Positions 1 to 9,300 of a stretch of DNA of 64,000 nt are shown here, in pieces. The notes beneath the pieces are model-generated. The model was not told where the DNA came from. It searched no databases and saw only the letters and a program-made list of their open reading frames with translations. The stretch is from Candidatus Sulfotelmatobacter sp. (lineage in GTDB: Bacteria; Acidobacteriota; Terriglobia; Terriglobales; Acidobacteriaceae): the NCBI GenBank assembly GCA_030039165.1, contig JASHQM010000056.1:1-64000 (forward strand), read 5' to 3'. Position numbers and translations under genes: made by a program. The first letter of the stretch is position 1, and every line of letters begins with the position of its first letter.

Positions 1-1214
1 GCGACAGAGGTTTCAACAGGGCGGCCTGTTTTCAAATCTACTGCGGCGGCCCAGTTGACGAACGTATAGGGCTTGGCCGAAATGAGCTCGCCGTCAGTGC
101 GATCGAGAACATAGAAAAATCCATTCTTCGGTGCCTGCATCAAGACTTTACGAGTGTGTCCATCAATCGCGAGATCGGCGAGGATGATATCCTCATCAGC
201 ATCGAAATCCCAGGCGTCGCCGGGGTCTTCCTGATAGTGCCAGACGTAATCTCCAGTCTCTAGTTTGAGCGCAATGATTGAGCAGGTGAGTAGATTGTCG
301 CCGCCCTTGGGGCTGCGAAACTTTTCGCTCCACGGAGTACCGTTGCCCGCGCCGATGTAAAGCTGATCGAGCTCGGGATCGTATGCGATCGCGTTCCACA
401 CGGTGCCACCGCCCCCAAGCTTCCACCAGTCGCCACTCCAGGTCTTGGCAGCTTTGGCGAGAATTGGATTCTCAAACGGCTTCGAGGGATCGCCCGGCAC
501 TGTGTAAAAGCGCCAGACTAACCTTCCGGTTTCGCTGTCATAGGCCGACACATAACCGCGCACTCCAAATTCGCCGCCGCCGTTGCCAATGATTACTTTG
601 CCTTTGGCGACACGCGGGGCGCCGGTAATTGTGTATCGAAAAGCAGGATCGATAGTGAGCGTTTCCCAAACAACATGGCCGGTCTTCGCATCCAGTGCGA
701 TCAAACGTCCATCGAGGGTGCCGAAAAATATTCGGCCATTCCACGCTGCCACTCCACGGTTCACAACGTCGCAACACGCGTTCACCGCCCAATCGCCGGG
801 AACTTTGGGATCGTAGGACCACAGCAGCTGTCCGGTGGCAGCGTTCACCGCGAAGACTTTGCTCCATGCACTGGTAAAGTACATGACGCCGTCAACGACA
901 ATGGGAGTAGCTTCCTGGCCTCGATTCGTATCCAGTTTGTCGTACCAGGCCAGTCCGAGCTGCGAGACATTCTGATCGTTAATCTGATCCAGCGGGCTGA
1001 AATGCTGCTCGCTATAGGTGCGGCCATAGGCCATCCAGTTTCCCGGTTCGCGATCTGCATTGATGATCCTGGATTCGTTCACATCGGCAGGCTTGCGCCG
1101 AGTAGTGGAAGCAACTTCTGTCCGATTGCACGCCCATGAAGCCGCGAGAAAAAGTGCGACAGCGAAGATTCTGAGTGTGCGGTGCAGGTTAGTTTTCGAA
1201 TATGCAAATAGCAT
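1..1214 (-). CDS. PQQ-dependent (quinoprotein) alcohol dehydrogenase, C-terminus cut off by window edge
   Basis: The reading frame is open from ATG at 1214 to the left edge, giving about 404 visible codons of a family usually 550-700 residues long. It is a periplasmic eight-bladed propeller enzyme that oxidises alcohols with PQQ and passes electrons to cytochrome c. The N-terminus has a hydrophobic export segment (about residues 13-28) ending at Cys29, possibly a loose lipobox. Family hallmarks are [18 protein letters not shown] (58-75), the vicinal disulfide ACC at Cys147-Cys148, repeated tryptophan-docking blades, and [10 protein letters not shown] (331-340), where Asp333 is the likely catalytic base. 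A C-terminal haem domain, which would make it a quinohaemoprotein, cannot be judged. It lies 18 bases after pcaG as the last visible gene of the operon, so an aromatic or lignin-derived alcohol is a reasonable but unproven substrate. Confidence 0.88.
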   Translation of the reverse strand, partial: MLFAYSKTNLHRTLRIFAVALFLAASWACNRTEVASTTRRKPADVNESRIINADREPGNWMAYGRTYSEQHFSPLDQINDQNVSQLGLAWYDKLDTNRGQEATPIVVDGVMYFTSAWSKVFAVNAATGQLLWSYDPKVPGDWAVNACCDVVNRGVAAWNGRIFFGTLDGRLIALDAKTGHVVWETLTIDPAFRYTITGAPRVAKGKVIIGNGGGEFGVRGYVSAYDSETGRLVWRFYTVPGDPSKPFENPILAKAAKTWSGDWWKLGGGGTVWNAIAYDPELDQLYIGAGNGTPWSEKFRSPKGGDNLLTCSIIALKLETGDYVWHYQEDPGDAWDFDADEDIILADLAIDGHTRKVLMQAPKNGFFYVLDRTDGELISAKPYTFVNWAAAVDLKTGRPVETSV

Positions 1215-1232
1215 GAGGCGGACGGACGCAAG

Positions 1233-1814
1233 TCACACATCAAAAAAAACGGTTTCCCGATCTCCCTGAAGTCGCACATCGAAAGACCAATGTCCGGGGT
1301 GGGCTCGATCTGGTTGGGCCATCAACGTGCCTCGCCGGTCCGGCGCAATCAGATGGAGGATGGGATCGTTGTCGTTAGCGGCATCCCCCGCAAAGTAAAC
1401 TCGTGTGTAGAGCTGTTTCAGCATCCCACGAGCGAAAACAGCAACCGTGAGATGCGGCGCTTGCAGCGTCCCGTTGGGAACACGTCCGGGCTTTATGGTC
1501 TCAAGCACGCAACTTCCATCTTCTCCAGTGCCCAGACGGCCAAAACCGATCCATCCTGAATCGACCTGTTTTTGCTGTGGGTCGTCGGGATGGTTGTATT
1601 TTCCGTTCGAGTCGGCTTGCCAGATTTCCAACATTGCGTCGTTCAGCGGAACGCCGTCACCATCCAGCACGCGAAAGGTAATCCACATGCGCTCGCCCCG
1701 GGCTTGCGGATCCGCGATACACCTGACGCAGTGATCGTCTGTCGTCAGCTCAATCTTGAAAAATGGGCCAACCGTCTGCGATGGGGTCGGAACAAGGTCG
1801 TTGTCAGCTCTCAA
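1233..1814 (-). CDS. pcaG: Protocatechuate 3,4-dioxygenase alpha subunit
   Basis: This is the alpha chain of the intradiol dioxygenase that opens protocatechuate to 3-carboxy-cis,cis-muconate. The protein (193 residues) starts close to the family signature PTPSQTVGPFF and has the intradiol core motif DAMLEIWQADSNGKYNHP. The start is taken as TTG at 1814, because a GGAGG ribosome site sits 9 bases upstream and this leaves only 11 bases of overlap with pcaH. An in-frame ATG at 1844 would overlap pcaH by 41 bases and adds residues unlike the family. The alpha chain lacks the paired iron-ligand histidines found in PcaH, as expected. Identity is secure from motif content and pairing with pcaH; only the start codon is inferred. 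Confidence 0.93.
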   Translation of the reverse strand: MRADNDLVPTPSQTVGPFFKIELTTDDHCVRCIADPQARGERMWITFRVLDGDGVPLNDAMLEIWQADSNGKYNHPDDPQQKQVDSGWIGFGRLGTGEDGSCVLETIKPGRVPNGTLQAPHLTVAVFARGMLKQLYTRVYFAGDAANDNDPILHLIAPDRRGTLMAQPDRAHPGHWSFDVRLQGDRETVFFDV

Positions 1815-2526
1815 AAGGTATAGCCTCCGGCCCGCGAAGCACAATGTCGAACTTGAATCCTTTTGCCCATTGGGACCGCGTTGTCTCCAAATCGAATTTC
1901 GAGATCAGCCGCTGTCTGGCCTTTTCGTCCGGTATGGATTGAAAGATGGGATCGTATTCAAACAATGGATCGCCGGGAAAATACATCTGCGTCACCAGAC
2001 GCGAGATAAAAGCCGTGCCAAAGATTGAAAAATGAATATGGGCGGGCCGCCACGCATTGTAGTGATTAAACCACGGATAGGCGCCGGGCTTGATGGTGAT
2101 GAATTGGTACGCTCCCTGTTCATCCGTGATAGTTCGACCGGCGCCGCTGAAGTTGGGATCGAGCGGGGCGGGATGCTGATCCCCGATATGCTTGTACCTT
2201 CCGGCAGAGTTGGTCTGCCAAATCTCGATGAGCGCGTTGGGTACGGGCCGCCCATTGCTATCAAGCACGCGTCCGCTCACGATGATGCGCTCACCGATTG
2301 GCTCGCCGGCATGCTGGCAGGTCAGGTCGTTATCTTTTTCTCCCACCTTTTCGTGTCCAAAGATTGGCCCAGTAGTTTCCGACAATGTATGGGGCACAAC
2401 AATAAGCGGCTTCAATGGGGCGCGCTTAAGAGTCGTGTGGTAAGGTTCGTACAAAGACGGCGGCTGGCTGCCCTTGGGTAGCCGAATGTAAGGTTTGACT
2501 GGAACCCGCGTTGTCACGGAATCCAT
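1804..2526 (-). CDS. pcaH: Protocatechuate 3,4-dioxygenase beta subunit
   Basis: This is the catalytic iron-binding chain of protocatechuate 3,4-dioxygenase. Expected Fe(III) ligands are visible as Tyr111 (in AGRYKH), Tyr150 (in GAYPW), and His163 and His165 in RPAHIHFS. The ATG at 2526 is preferred: AGGAG lies just upstream, it gives the usual length (240 residues), and it avoids overlap with the aldehyde dehydrogenase gene. An upstream in-frame start at 2613 would add 29 arginine- and serine-rich residues. With pcaG it supplies substrate to PcaB (34115-35455) and the PcaL fusion (32760-33944), so the whole upper 3-oxoadipate route is inside this window although split into two places. Confidence 0.95.
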   Translation of the reverse strand: MDSVTTRVPVKPYIRLPKGSQPPSLYEPYHTTLKRAPLKPLIVVPHTLSETTGPIFGHEKVGEKDNDLTCQHAGEPIGERIIVSGRVLDSNGRPVPNALIEIWQTNSAGRYKHIGDQHPAPLDPNFSGAGRTITDEQGAYQFITIKPGAYPWFNHYNAWRPAHIHFSIFGTAFISRLVTQMYFPGDPLFEYDPIFQSIPDEKARQRLISKFDLETTRSQWAKGFKFDIVLRGPEAIPFES

Positions 2527-2599
2527 GGATCTCCTGTGGTCGACAGGCGAAGTGAGCGCAACGCGGTCATCGCTTGGTTCCTCCCCTGATCGTTCCCGC

Positions 2600-4093
2600 C
2601 TAAAGTCGTGCACACACCGACTTGGCTTCCGTGTACAAATCCAACGCCGGCTTGCCCCATTCGCGTCCCCAGCCCGACTGTTTGTATCCCCCGAAAGGCA
2701 GGGCCGAATCGAATACGTGGTAGCAGTTGATCCAGACCGTCCCGGCTTTCAACTTCTTCGCGAGAAGATGCGCCTTGCTGATGTCGCGTGTCCAAACGGC
2801 TGAGGCTAAGCCATAGATGCTGTCGTTCGCGAAGCCTGCGACTTCATCCAGATCGCCAAACGGAATCGCGGTCACTACCGGACCGAAAATCTCTTCGCGG
2901 ACTACCTTCATGGTTGGCTTCACATCAACTAGCACAGTGGGCTCGACGAAGTATCCTGGCCCATTCACTCTCTTGCCGCCGACCACGGCTTTGGCGCCGT
3001 CTTTGGCTCCGGATTCGAGATAACTGCAGACTCGCTCTTGCTGTTCTTTTGAGACCAGCGGTCCCATATTGCTTGCAGGATCGATTCCCGGACCGATCTT
3101 GAAACTCTTAGCCACATCAGCAACACCGCCCACCACTTTGTCGAAAATACTTTTGTGCGCGAACAGGCGCGAACCGGCGGCGCAGACTTCACCCTGGTTG
3201 AAAAAAATAGCCGTGGCGCTGGCCGGGATGGCGCTTTCCAGGTCGGCATCCTGAAGGACAACATTGGGTGACTTGCCGCCCAACTCCAGCGAGACTTTCT
3301 TCAGATTTCCGCTGGCGGCGTTCAATACGAGCTTGCCCACCTCGGTCGAACCGGTGAAGGCAACTTTGTCCACGTCCGAATGGGCTGCGAGCGCGGCTCC
3401 GGCAGTTTCCCCAAAACCTGGCACGATATTGACCACGCCATCGGGGAAACCTGCTTCCATAATCAACTCCCCCAATCGCAGCGCGCTCAAGGGAGTTTGC
3501 TCAGCCGGCTTCAAAACGCAGGTGCAGCCCACCGCCAGGGCCGGCCCCAACTTCATCGACGCCATGACCAGCGGAAAATTCCAGGGGATAATCTGGCCCA
3601 CTACGCCTATTGGCTCGCGCAGTGTATAAGCCAGATATTTCGCGTCGGGTGCCGAGATCGGAATGGTGCTGCCCTCCACTTTTGTGGCCCAGCCGGCATA
3701 GTAGCGAAACGCATCGGAGACGGTCGGAATATCGACAATACGGGAGAAAAACACTGGTTTGCCGTTGTCGAGGGTTTCCAGTTCTGCCAGCTCTTCGTGG
3801 TATTTATCAACTAACTCGGCCAGCTTCCACAGCAGCCGGCCTCGTTCCGAGGGGGACATCTCAGGCCACGGTCCGGACTCGAAGGCCCTGCGGGCAGCCT
3901 TCACAGCCAGATCGATATCGGCTTTGTCCGCTTCGGCGACGCGTGCCAGAATCTCCCCGGTGGCTGGGTTATAGGTCTCAAAGCTCTTGCCGGAAACCGA
4001 ATCCACCCATTTCCCTCCAATTAACATCTTTCGGGGCTTGGCGACGAACTCGCTTACGCTGTTTTGCATCTGCGGAGCTACTGTGGTGGCCAT
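2600..4093 (-). CDS. NAD(P)-dependent aldehyde dehydrogenase
   Basis: A full-length (497 residues) cytosolic aldehyde dehydrogenase that oxidises an aldehyde to the acid. Visible are the cofactor loop IIPWNFP (168-174), the nucleotide motif FTGSTEVGK (246-254), the general base Glu270 in SLELGGKSP, and the nucleophile Cys304 in NQGEVCAAGSR. The sequence is closest in style to the class 1/2 retinal-, betaine- or phenylacetaldehyde-type enzymes. Its place between an amidohydrolase and pcaHG, with a PQQ alcohol dehydrogenase further down, suggests oxidation of an aromatic aldehyde such as vanillin or 4-hydroxybenzaldehyde. The substrate is not readable from the sequence. It is separated from pcaH by about 73 bases and from the amidohydrolase by 52. 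Confidence 0.93.
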   Translation of the reverse strand: MATTVAPQMQNSVSEFVAKPRKMLIGGKWVDSVSGKSFETYNPATGEILARVAEADKADIDLAVKAARRAFESGPWPEMSPSERGRLLWKLAELVDKYHEELAELETLDNGKPVFFSRIVDIPTVSDAFRYYAGWATKVEGSTIPISAPDAKYLAYTLREPIGVVGQIIPWNFPLVMASMKLGPALAVGCTCVLKPAEQTPLSALRLGELIMEAGFPDGVVNIVPGFGETAGAALAAHSDVDKVAFTGSTEVGKLVLNAASGNLKKVSLELGGKSPNVVLQDADLESAIPASATAIFFNQGEVCAAGSRLFAHKSIFDKVVGGVADVAKSFKIGPGIDPASNMGPLVSKEQQERVCSYLESGAKDGAKAVVGGKRVNGPGYFVEPTVLVDVKPTMKVVREEIFGPVVTAIPFGDLDEVAGFANDSIYGLASAVWTRDISKAHLLAKKLKAGTVWINCYHVFDSALPFGGYKQSGWGREWGKPALDLYTEAKSVCARL

Positions 4094-4145
4094 GGTTCCT
4101 CCATCAAAATAAATCGTAATTTCTCGTGCACCTTAATCAGATGCT

Positions 4146-5645
4146 TCATGCTCGAACCCAGCCGTATTGCGTGTTGCTGGGCGTTGGGTTTCCCGCTTCC
4201 CTGTATTGTTTCCGCAGCCGGTCTATGTAATCCGCCGGCACGGGATTGCGCTTGGCTTGCGGGTTAATCCCGTACAATCGGGCGGCGTTGAGTCCAAATA
4301 TCTTGGCTTTCACTTCCGGCGTAAGCTGCGCGTAGCCGAATTGCTTCATTAGCGATTCGGGCATTTCCAGGCGGCGCAGAGCTTCGATTTGCCACTGCGG
4401 CGAACCCCACCAGATGGAATCCGTTCCCCATAGCACGTGATCGTCCCCGTAGGCCTGGATGATCATTCCCAAGACATGGGCGCCCAGCATCGGATTCGTC
4501 ACGACCATGGTGCCAAAGCTCGTTCCAAGTTCCATGTAGACGTTGGTCATGTATGGATTTTTCCTGCGGTACTCGCACAAGTCTGAAACCCACGGGACAT
4601 AGGGATTCTTGCGGAAGCCGTCTTCCGCGGCTGGCAATGCGTCTTCGACTGTCTTCAGGCCGGAGTGATAAAGCAGGAAATTCAGCTCGGGAAAATCCTT
4701 AGACACTTTGACCATGTCTTTCGGATGGCAATGCGCCTCGTTGAAAACGCCTATGGCTAATCCCTTGTGCAAGCAAACGTTGCGGATTTTCAGCTTATCG
4801 CGCGTATATTCGAGCGCCGGATAGGTGATCTTCTCGTCGTCCATCCACCATCCGTCTTTATCCGCGCCCAATCCCTGCCCGGTATATCCCTTCCAGGCGT
4901 CAATCTTCAGGGTCTCGGCCTGATGGTGCATATTGTCCAAATTTTTCGTCCCTAAATCGGGAGAGAAGAATCCGTGGCACAACATTCGTTGAGAACGCGT
5001 CAGTTCATTGACGATGTTGCGCGTTCTCGCCATTTCGTCGGGCGGAATGATCATTTTGGCTTCGGTGAGGTCGGGAATGCCGCTGAGGCAGGCCACGTTC
5101 GTATCACTGTCGAGGAAAACTTCCTTGATGTAATTTTCCAATTCGAAATCGGATTGCTTCGGCTCCTTCCCCTTCAGGACAGGATTGAATTGGCCAGCCG
5201 AGCGGCGGGTATCAAAAACGTCCGCCGGTCCTATAAAATGCCGGCCTGCAGCCACGTGATGGGTTTGCACGTCGAAGATGAAATAGTCCGTCTTCATGGC
5301 ATCGACCGCGGCTGCATCGTACAATTCTGCCGCGTCCACTTTGAAGAAGTAGCCAAAGACACTGTTCATGGCCACAAAGCCCGCAGCCATGCCGCATGTC
5401 ATGCGAAAGAACTGGCGCCGGTCGATGCCCAGCTGCTTCGAGATTCTGCTGCCCATATCGAGCAACTTCTTCTCGACGGCGCGCTGCTTTTTCGTTTGCG
5501 GAATGGGAATGAATTCCTCGTTGGAGACAACCTGGGTGGGAATGGGGAGGTGCCGATCAAGATAATCATCGAGCTCGTGCTTGCGCATCCAACCGCACTG
5601 GTTCTTAGGCTTGCGGATTGCGGGGACGGTCTTGGAATTGCTCAT
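4146..5645 (-). CDS. Amidohydrolase-family (PF04909-like) protein with internal twin-arginine motif
   Basis: A 499-residue member of the amidohydrolase-2 family, which includes hydrolases and non-oxidative decarboxylases of aromatic and muconate-type acids. The first about 70 residues are a charged soluble extension. They are followed by DRRQFFR (75-81) and a hydrophobic stretch to about residue 98, resembling a Tat export signal placed unusually far from the start. The metal motif normally HxH appears as FDVQTHH (124-130), so Gln127 replaces the first histidine. The C-terminal half keeps LYHSG and LWGTDSIWWGSP. A ribosome site (GGGGAG) lies 9 bases before the ATG. It sits between a cytochrome c and an aldehyde dehydrogenase gene. 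A role in aromatic turnover is inferred; substrate and location are uncertain. Confidence 0.8.
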   Translation of the reverse strand: MSNSKTVPAIRKPKNQCGWMRKHELDDYLDRHLPIPTQVVSNEEFIPIPQTKKQRAVEKKLLDMGSRISKQLGIDRRQFFRMTCGMAAGFVAMNSVFGYFFKVDAAELYDAAAVDAMKTDYFIFDVQTHHVAAGRHFIGPADVFDTRRSAGQFNPVLKGKEPKQSDFELENYIKEVFLDSDTNVACLSGIPDLTEAKMIIPPDEMARTRNIVNELTRSQRMLCHGFFSPDLGTKNLDNMHHQAETLKIDAWKGYTGQGLGADKDGWWMDDEKITYPALEYTRDKLKIRNVCLHKGLAIGVFNEAHCHPKDMVKVSKDFPELNFLLYHSGLKTVEDALPAAEDGFRKNPYVPWVSDLCEYRRKNPYMTNVYMELGTSFGTMVVTNPMLGAHVLGMIIQAYGDDHVLWGTDSIWWGSPQWQIEALRRLEMPESLMKQFGYAQLTPEVKAKIFGLNAARLYGINPQAKRNPVPADYIDRLRKQYREAGNPTPSNTQYGWVRA

Positions 5646-5807
5646 ACTCTGATCTCCCCTGAAGCCTGCGGAATAAACCCTCAGTCATCTGGCGGAGTGG
5701 ACAGCCGAGGCGGGACTGGCAGCATTCCCTTTATTAAAGTTTAGCTCCATTCCTCAGCAAACTCACGACTTGTTCTGCCGGTCAGGAGCTAATGCATGGC
5801 GCACGAT
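5646..5807. other. Intercistronic gap, no feature recognised
   Basis: This 162-base gap between the cytochrome c and amidohydrolase genes (both minus strand) holds no convincing coding region, hairpin or promoter that I can identify. It is long enough for an internal promoter. Confidence 0.4.
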
Positions 5808-6242
5808 TTACTTTTGTTGTATCGATTCAAGGTATCGGTTCAGATTAGCAACCCGCATCTGAACCTGCTCTTCGTGACCTTGGCTCATCCTCCAGAACAC
5901 CGGGCCCCAGACGGGCATATCCTGATCGCCATGCGCCACGAGCCTCGATTGCCCGCGAAGAATGCTGGTCACTTTGTCTGAGGGATACTTTCCGCCATTT
6001 TGCTTCGCCAACATGGTCAAATCGGCCGGAGCCTGCTTTAAGGCGCTTGCAGCCGGACCGTCGCCCTTAGCGTCCTTGCCGTGGCAGGAGGCGCAGTAAC
6101 TCATGAACATCTCCTTACCCGAAGCGGGCGAGGTGGTGGGCGCAGTTGTGTGCTTAACAGTGGGCTGTGACTCCTGCGCAGCGGAAATAAACGGAATTGC
6201 CAGCGCAGGTACGGCCACGAGATTCAGATACCGAAGTCTCAT
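5808..6242 (-). CDS. Periplasmic c-type cytochrome
   Basis: A small monohaem cytochrome c (144 residues). It has a cleavable signal peptide (about 1-22), a threonine/proline linker, and the haem-binding motif CASCH at 50-54. The methionine in QDMPVW near the C-terminus is the likely axial ligand. The start at 6242 is chosen because GGGAGGG lies 4 bases upstream; the longer open frame to 6467 overlaps the receptor gene and looks non-coding. Cytochromes of this kind accept electrons from periplasmic dehydrogenases, and a PQQ alcohol dehydrogenase is encoded downstream on the same strand (1-1214), so the two are plausible redox partners. It follows the TonB receptor by 76 bases. Confidence 0.9.
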   Translation of the reverse strand: MRLRYLNLVAVPALAIPFISAAQESQPTVKHTTAPTTSPASGKEMFMSYCASCHGKDAKGDGPAASALKQAPADLTMLAKQNGGKYPSDKVTSILRGQSRLVAHGDQDMPVWGPVFWRMSQGHEEQVQMRVANLNRYLESIQQK

Positions 6243-6318
6243 GAAACCCTCCCCATCAGATACTCTTGAGCAAGCCGTCCAGGCGCGAAGGAATACGCCT
6301 GTGGAGCTGTATTTCCCC

Positions 6319-9300
6319 TCAAAACGTGAATCGCACGGAGAACTGAAGCTGTCGTGGAGTAAAAGCGGTCCGCGGCACTCCGAAGTTGCTATCTGGCGTT
6401 GTTGGGATGAAAAGAGACGTTCCGATCGGGGTGGGGGCCACAGACCCCCCGGGAACGGAGATCCCACTGTTCGGGCATGTCACGGATGCTGACGCCTGAT
6501 GGATGGCGAGGGTCATGGCATCGTTGTAGTGTTGCGGAACGCCTCCGCAAAACACAGGTGAGCCGTAGACGCTGGTGACTTCATCGTAGTTTGCCCGGTT
6601 CAGCAAGTTAAAGGCATCGAACGCGAGATTCGCGGTCAACCGGTCGTTGATGTGCAGCGCGCGGGTTACGCGCAGGTCCCAGTTGTAATATGGATCGCCG
6701 ATATACGTGTTCCTGTCGATCATGGTCTGACAGTCTTGCACATCAGGACACGAGCCCGGCACGAACTGCGATCCGCCGACGCGGTCCGTGGACCCGCCGG
6801 CCACATCGTTCAAGGAGTTGCTGCCATAAAAGATTGTGAAAGGTCGGCCCGATTGCAACGTTACGATATTGCTCAACTCAAAGTTTCGCCAGGGCCCGTT
6901 TTGCGGTGCAACTGCAGTAAAGTTGGCCACCAACCGATGGCGAACGTCCTGATTGGAATTGGAACGCTCCGCGGCGTAGTCAAACTGGTTAGGTGGCAGG
7001 TTGATGAAAGTGGTGAAATTGCCATTGTCGATGGTGTGGGAATAGGTGTAATTGGCCGTCAGATTGAAGTGCTTGGCCCGTTCCAGCACAGTTAGCGTTC
7101 CGCCGTGGTAGATGGCATTGGAGACATCATTGTTGTAATCCTCGAGCCCGGAACTGAGGGTTCGCAGTCCGGAACCGGCAGCGCCCCCAAAGAACGGTCC
7201 TAGGCCCGCGATGGCACCCGTTCCAAGTGTGGGTGTTCCCGTGCAAGGCGAGAGTGATCCGTTGGCGTTGAGCCATCCCGGCACCCATTCCGGTGGACCC
7301 CCAGGGAAGAGCACTGTGGGATCGGTAGGAGGTCCCGACTTGGTAGTACCGGCCGGACAAGGAACATTGAGGTTATTTCCGCGAACCAGCTTGTGGGCTT
7401 CGACAAACAGATAACTCAACTGGAGTGCGAAACCCCGGCCCAGCTGATGATCAATTTCGAAACTGCCCTGCTCGGCATAAGGTGCGCGCGAGTCGTGATC
7501 CATACCGCCCTGGCCAATGCCACATGCGCCGGTGGTGGTGCAGGTGCCAGCCATCTCTACAGTAGGAAACGCCGTGTTGTAGGCACCGGTTTGTATGATC
7601 TTGGCTGCTAGACAAGGCGCTTCCGGAACAAAAGCGCAAGGAGAGCCGGGAGGACCGTCGTTTGGCGGATCCGCCAGGAGTTGATAGCCTTGGCCGGCTT
7701 GCCCCAGATTCGACATGATGTTGGGAAATGCCTGAGGCAGGATATGATTAGCGGCGCAAATGGCTGCGATGCCCGAAGGCGCCTGATTGTCACATTGATA
7801 CCCCGCAACTATCTTTTGCGTGTTAGGTACGAAGAAGAAAGTCAGATTTTGCCGGTCAAAGAAAATTCCAAATCCTGCGCGAACCACTGTGCTGCTGTTG
7901 GGAGCGTAGGCAAACCCAAGCCGCGGCTGAAACTCGTTGTATTGTTTGTTTACGAATTCCGCGAGACCGGTTTCATAGTCCCACCGCAGGCCGTAATTCA
8001 CGGTTAGTTTGGGACTTACTTTCCATTGATCCTGGGCGTAGCCGCCCCAGTATCCGTGGTTGATGTTCCGGCTGTAGCCGTTAAATAGCGAAGGCTGGTA
8101 AGCATCGGCCCAGGTTGAATTGGGGAATCCGGCACCGTTGAGCGGATTGGCAGTCGTAACGGTCGGAACGCACGGGGTCGGGCCGGAGGAATCGCCGCTA
8201 CAGGCATTTCCAGCCGTGGGTAGTGATGTGCCCGCATACATAAAGACGACGCCATCGTCTCCGGTAACCGGGCAGCCTGGATTGGCCAAGCTAAGGATGT
8301 TGGCTGGTATTGGGTAATTGCCACCGACAGTAGTGTTGAAATACTCCGCGAAATCCCAAAGGCAGCTTGTGGGATTTGCTCCGGTGGAGGGTATCAGCAT
8401 GCGAACGGGCATGAACCCGGGGAAATTCTCCAGGCTCGTCAACCAGTTGCCATCAACGCCGAATTTCGCCAGGTGATTGCCTTTGACCCAGGATATCGAC
8501 TCGGAGAGCTCAACTCGAGTTTCGTAAAGCCTATCGTTGGTTCCGAAATTATGTCCCACTTCGAGGTCGTTCAGGATGCTGAAATCCGGTTGGCCTGTCG
8601 CCCCGGGGAAGTTGTAGTGCCGGCGCGCGTATTGGGCGAGCACCGTATTGACCAGATTGGACTTCAACGACGAATTTACCGTGGCCACGATAGCTTGGTC
8701 GCGAATGAAAAGATCGCGGCCGCCGCTGGGCACGCCGACCCCGCCGCCATCAAGCGTTTGCCCCACCAGTTCGTTTGTCGAGCGGCTATCCTCAACGTTG
8801 TAGCGGAGGGCTAGGCGATTGTTCGTCGTCAGTTGATGGTCGATCCGAGCAAAACCGAAATCATCGTTAGCGGTCTTAAGAAATCCCTGGAGGAACCCAA
8901 AAGCCTGGGGCTGCGTGATATTAAGGACATTGCCGGCAAAATTGGGGAGGCATGTGCTAACCGAGCCAAGACATCCCTCGGGCGCAATTCCCATCACCGC
9001 CTTGGCTTGGTCTATGAGTTGGATGTTGTTGACCAGATCGGGCGGATAGACGGGCGACTTGGCGCTACGTTCCCCTTCGTAGTTCGCATAGAAGAATGTC
9101 TTATCCTTGACAATGGGACCACCCAGCGATGCTCCGAACTGATTCTGCCGCACGGCGTGGGGCAGCGGCGGAGGCTGTAGTGGGGAGCGCGCGTCGAAGG
9201 CGCTGTTCTGAAAAAACTCATAAAGCGAACCGTGCAAGTTGTTGGTGCCCGACTTGGTGACAATGTTGACGATTCCACCGACCGCTCGGCCGTATTCCGC

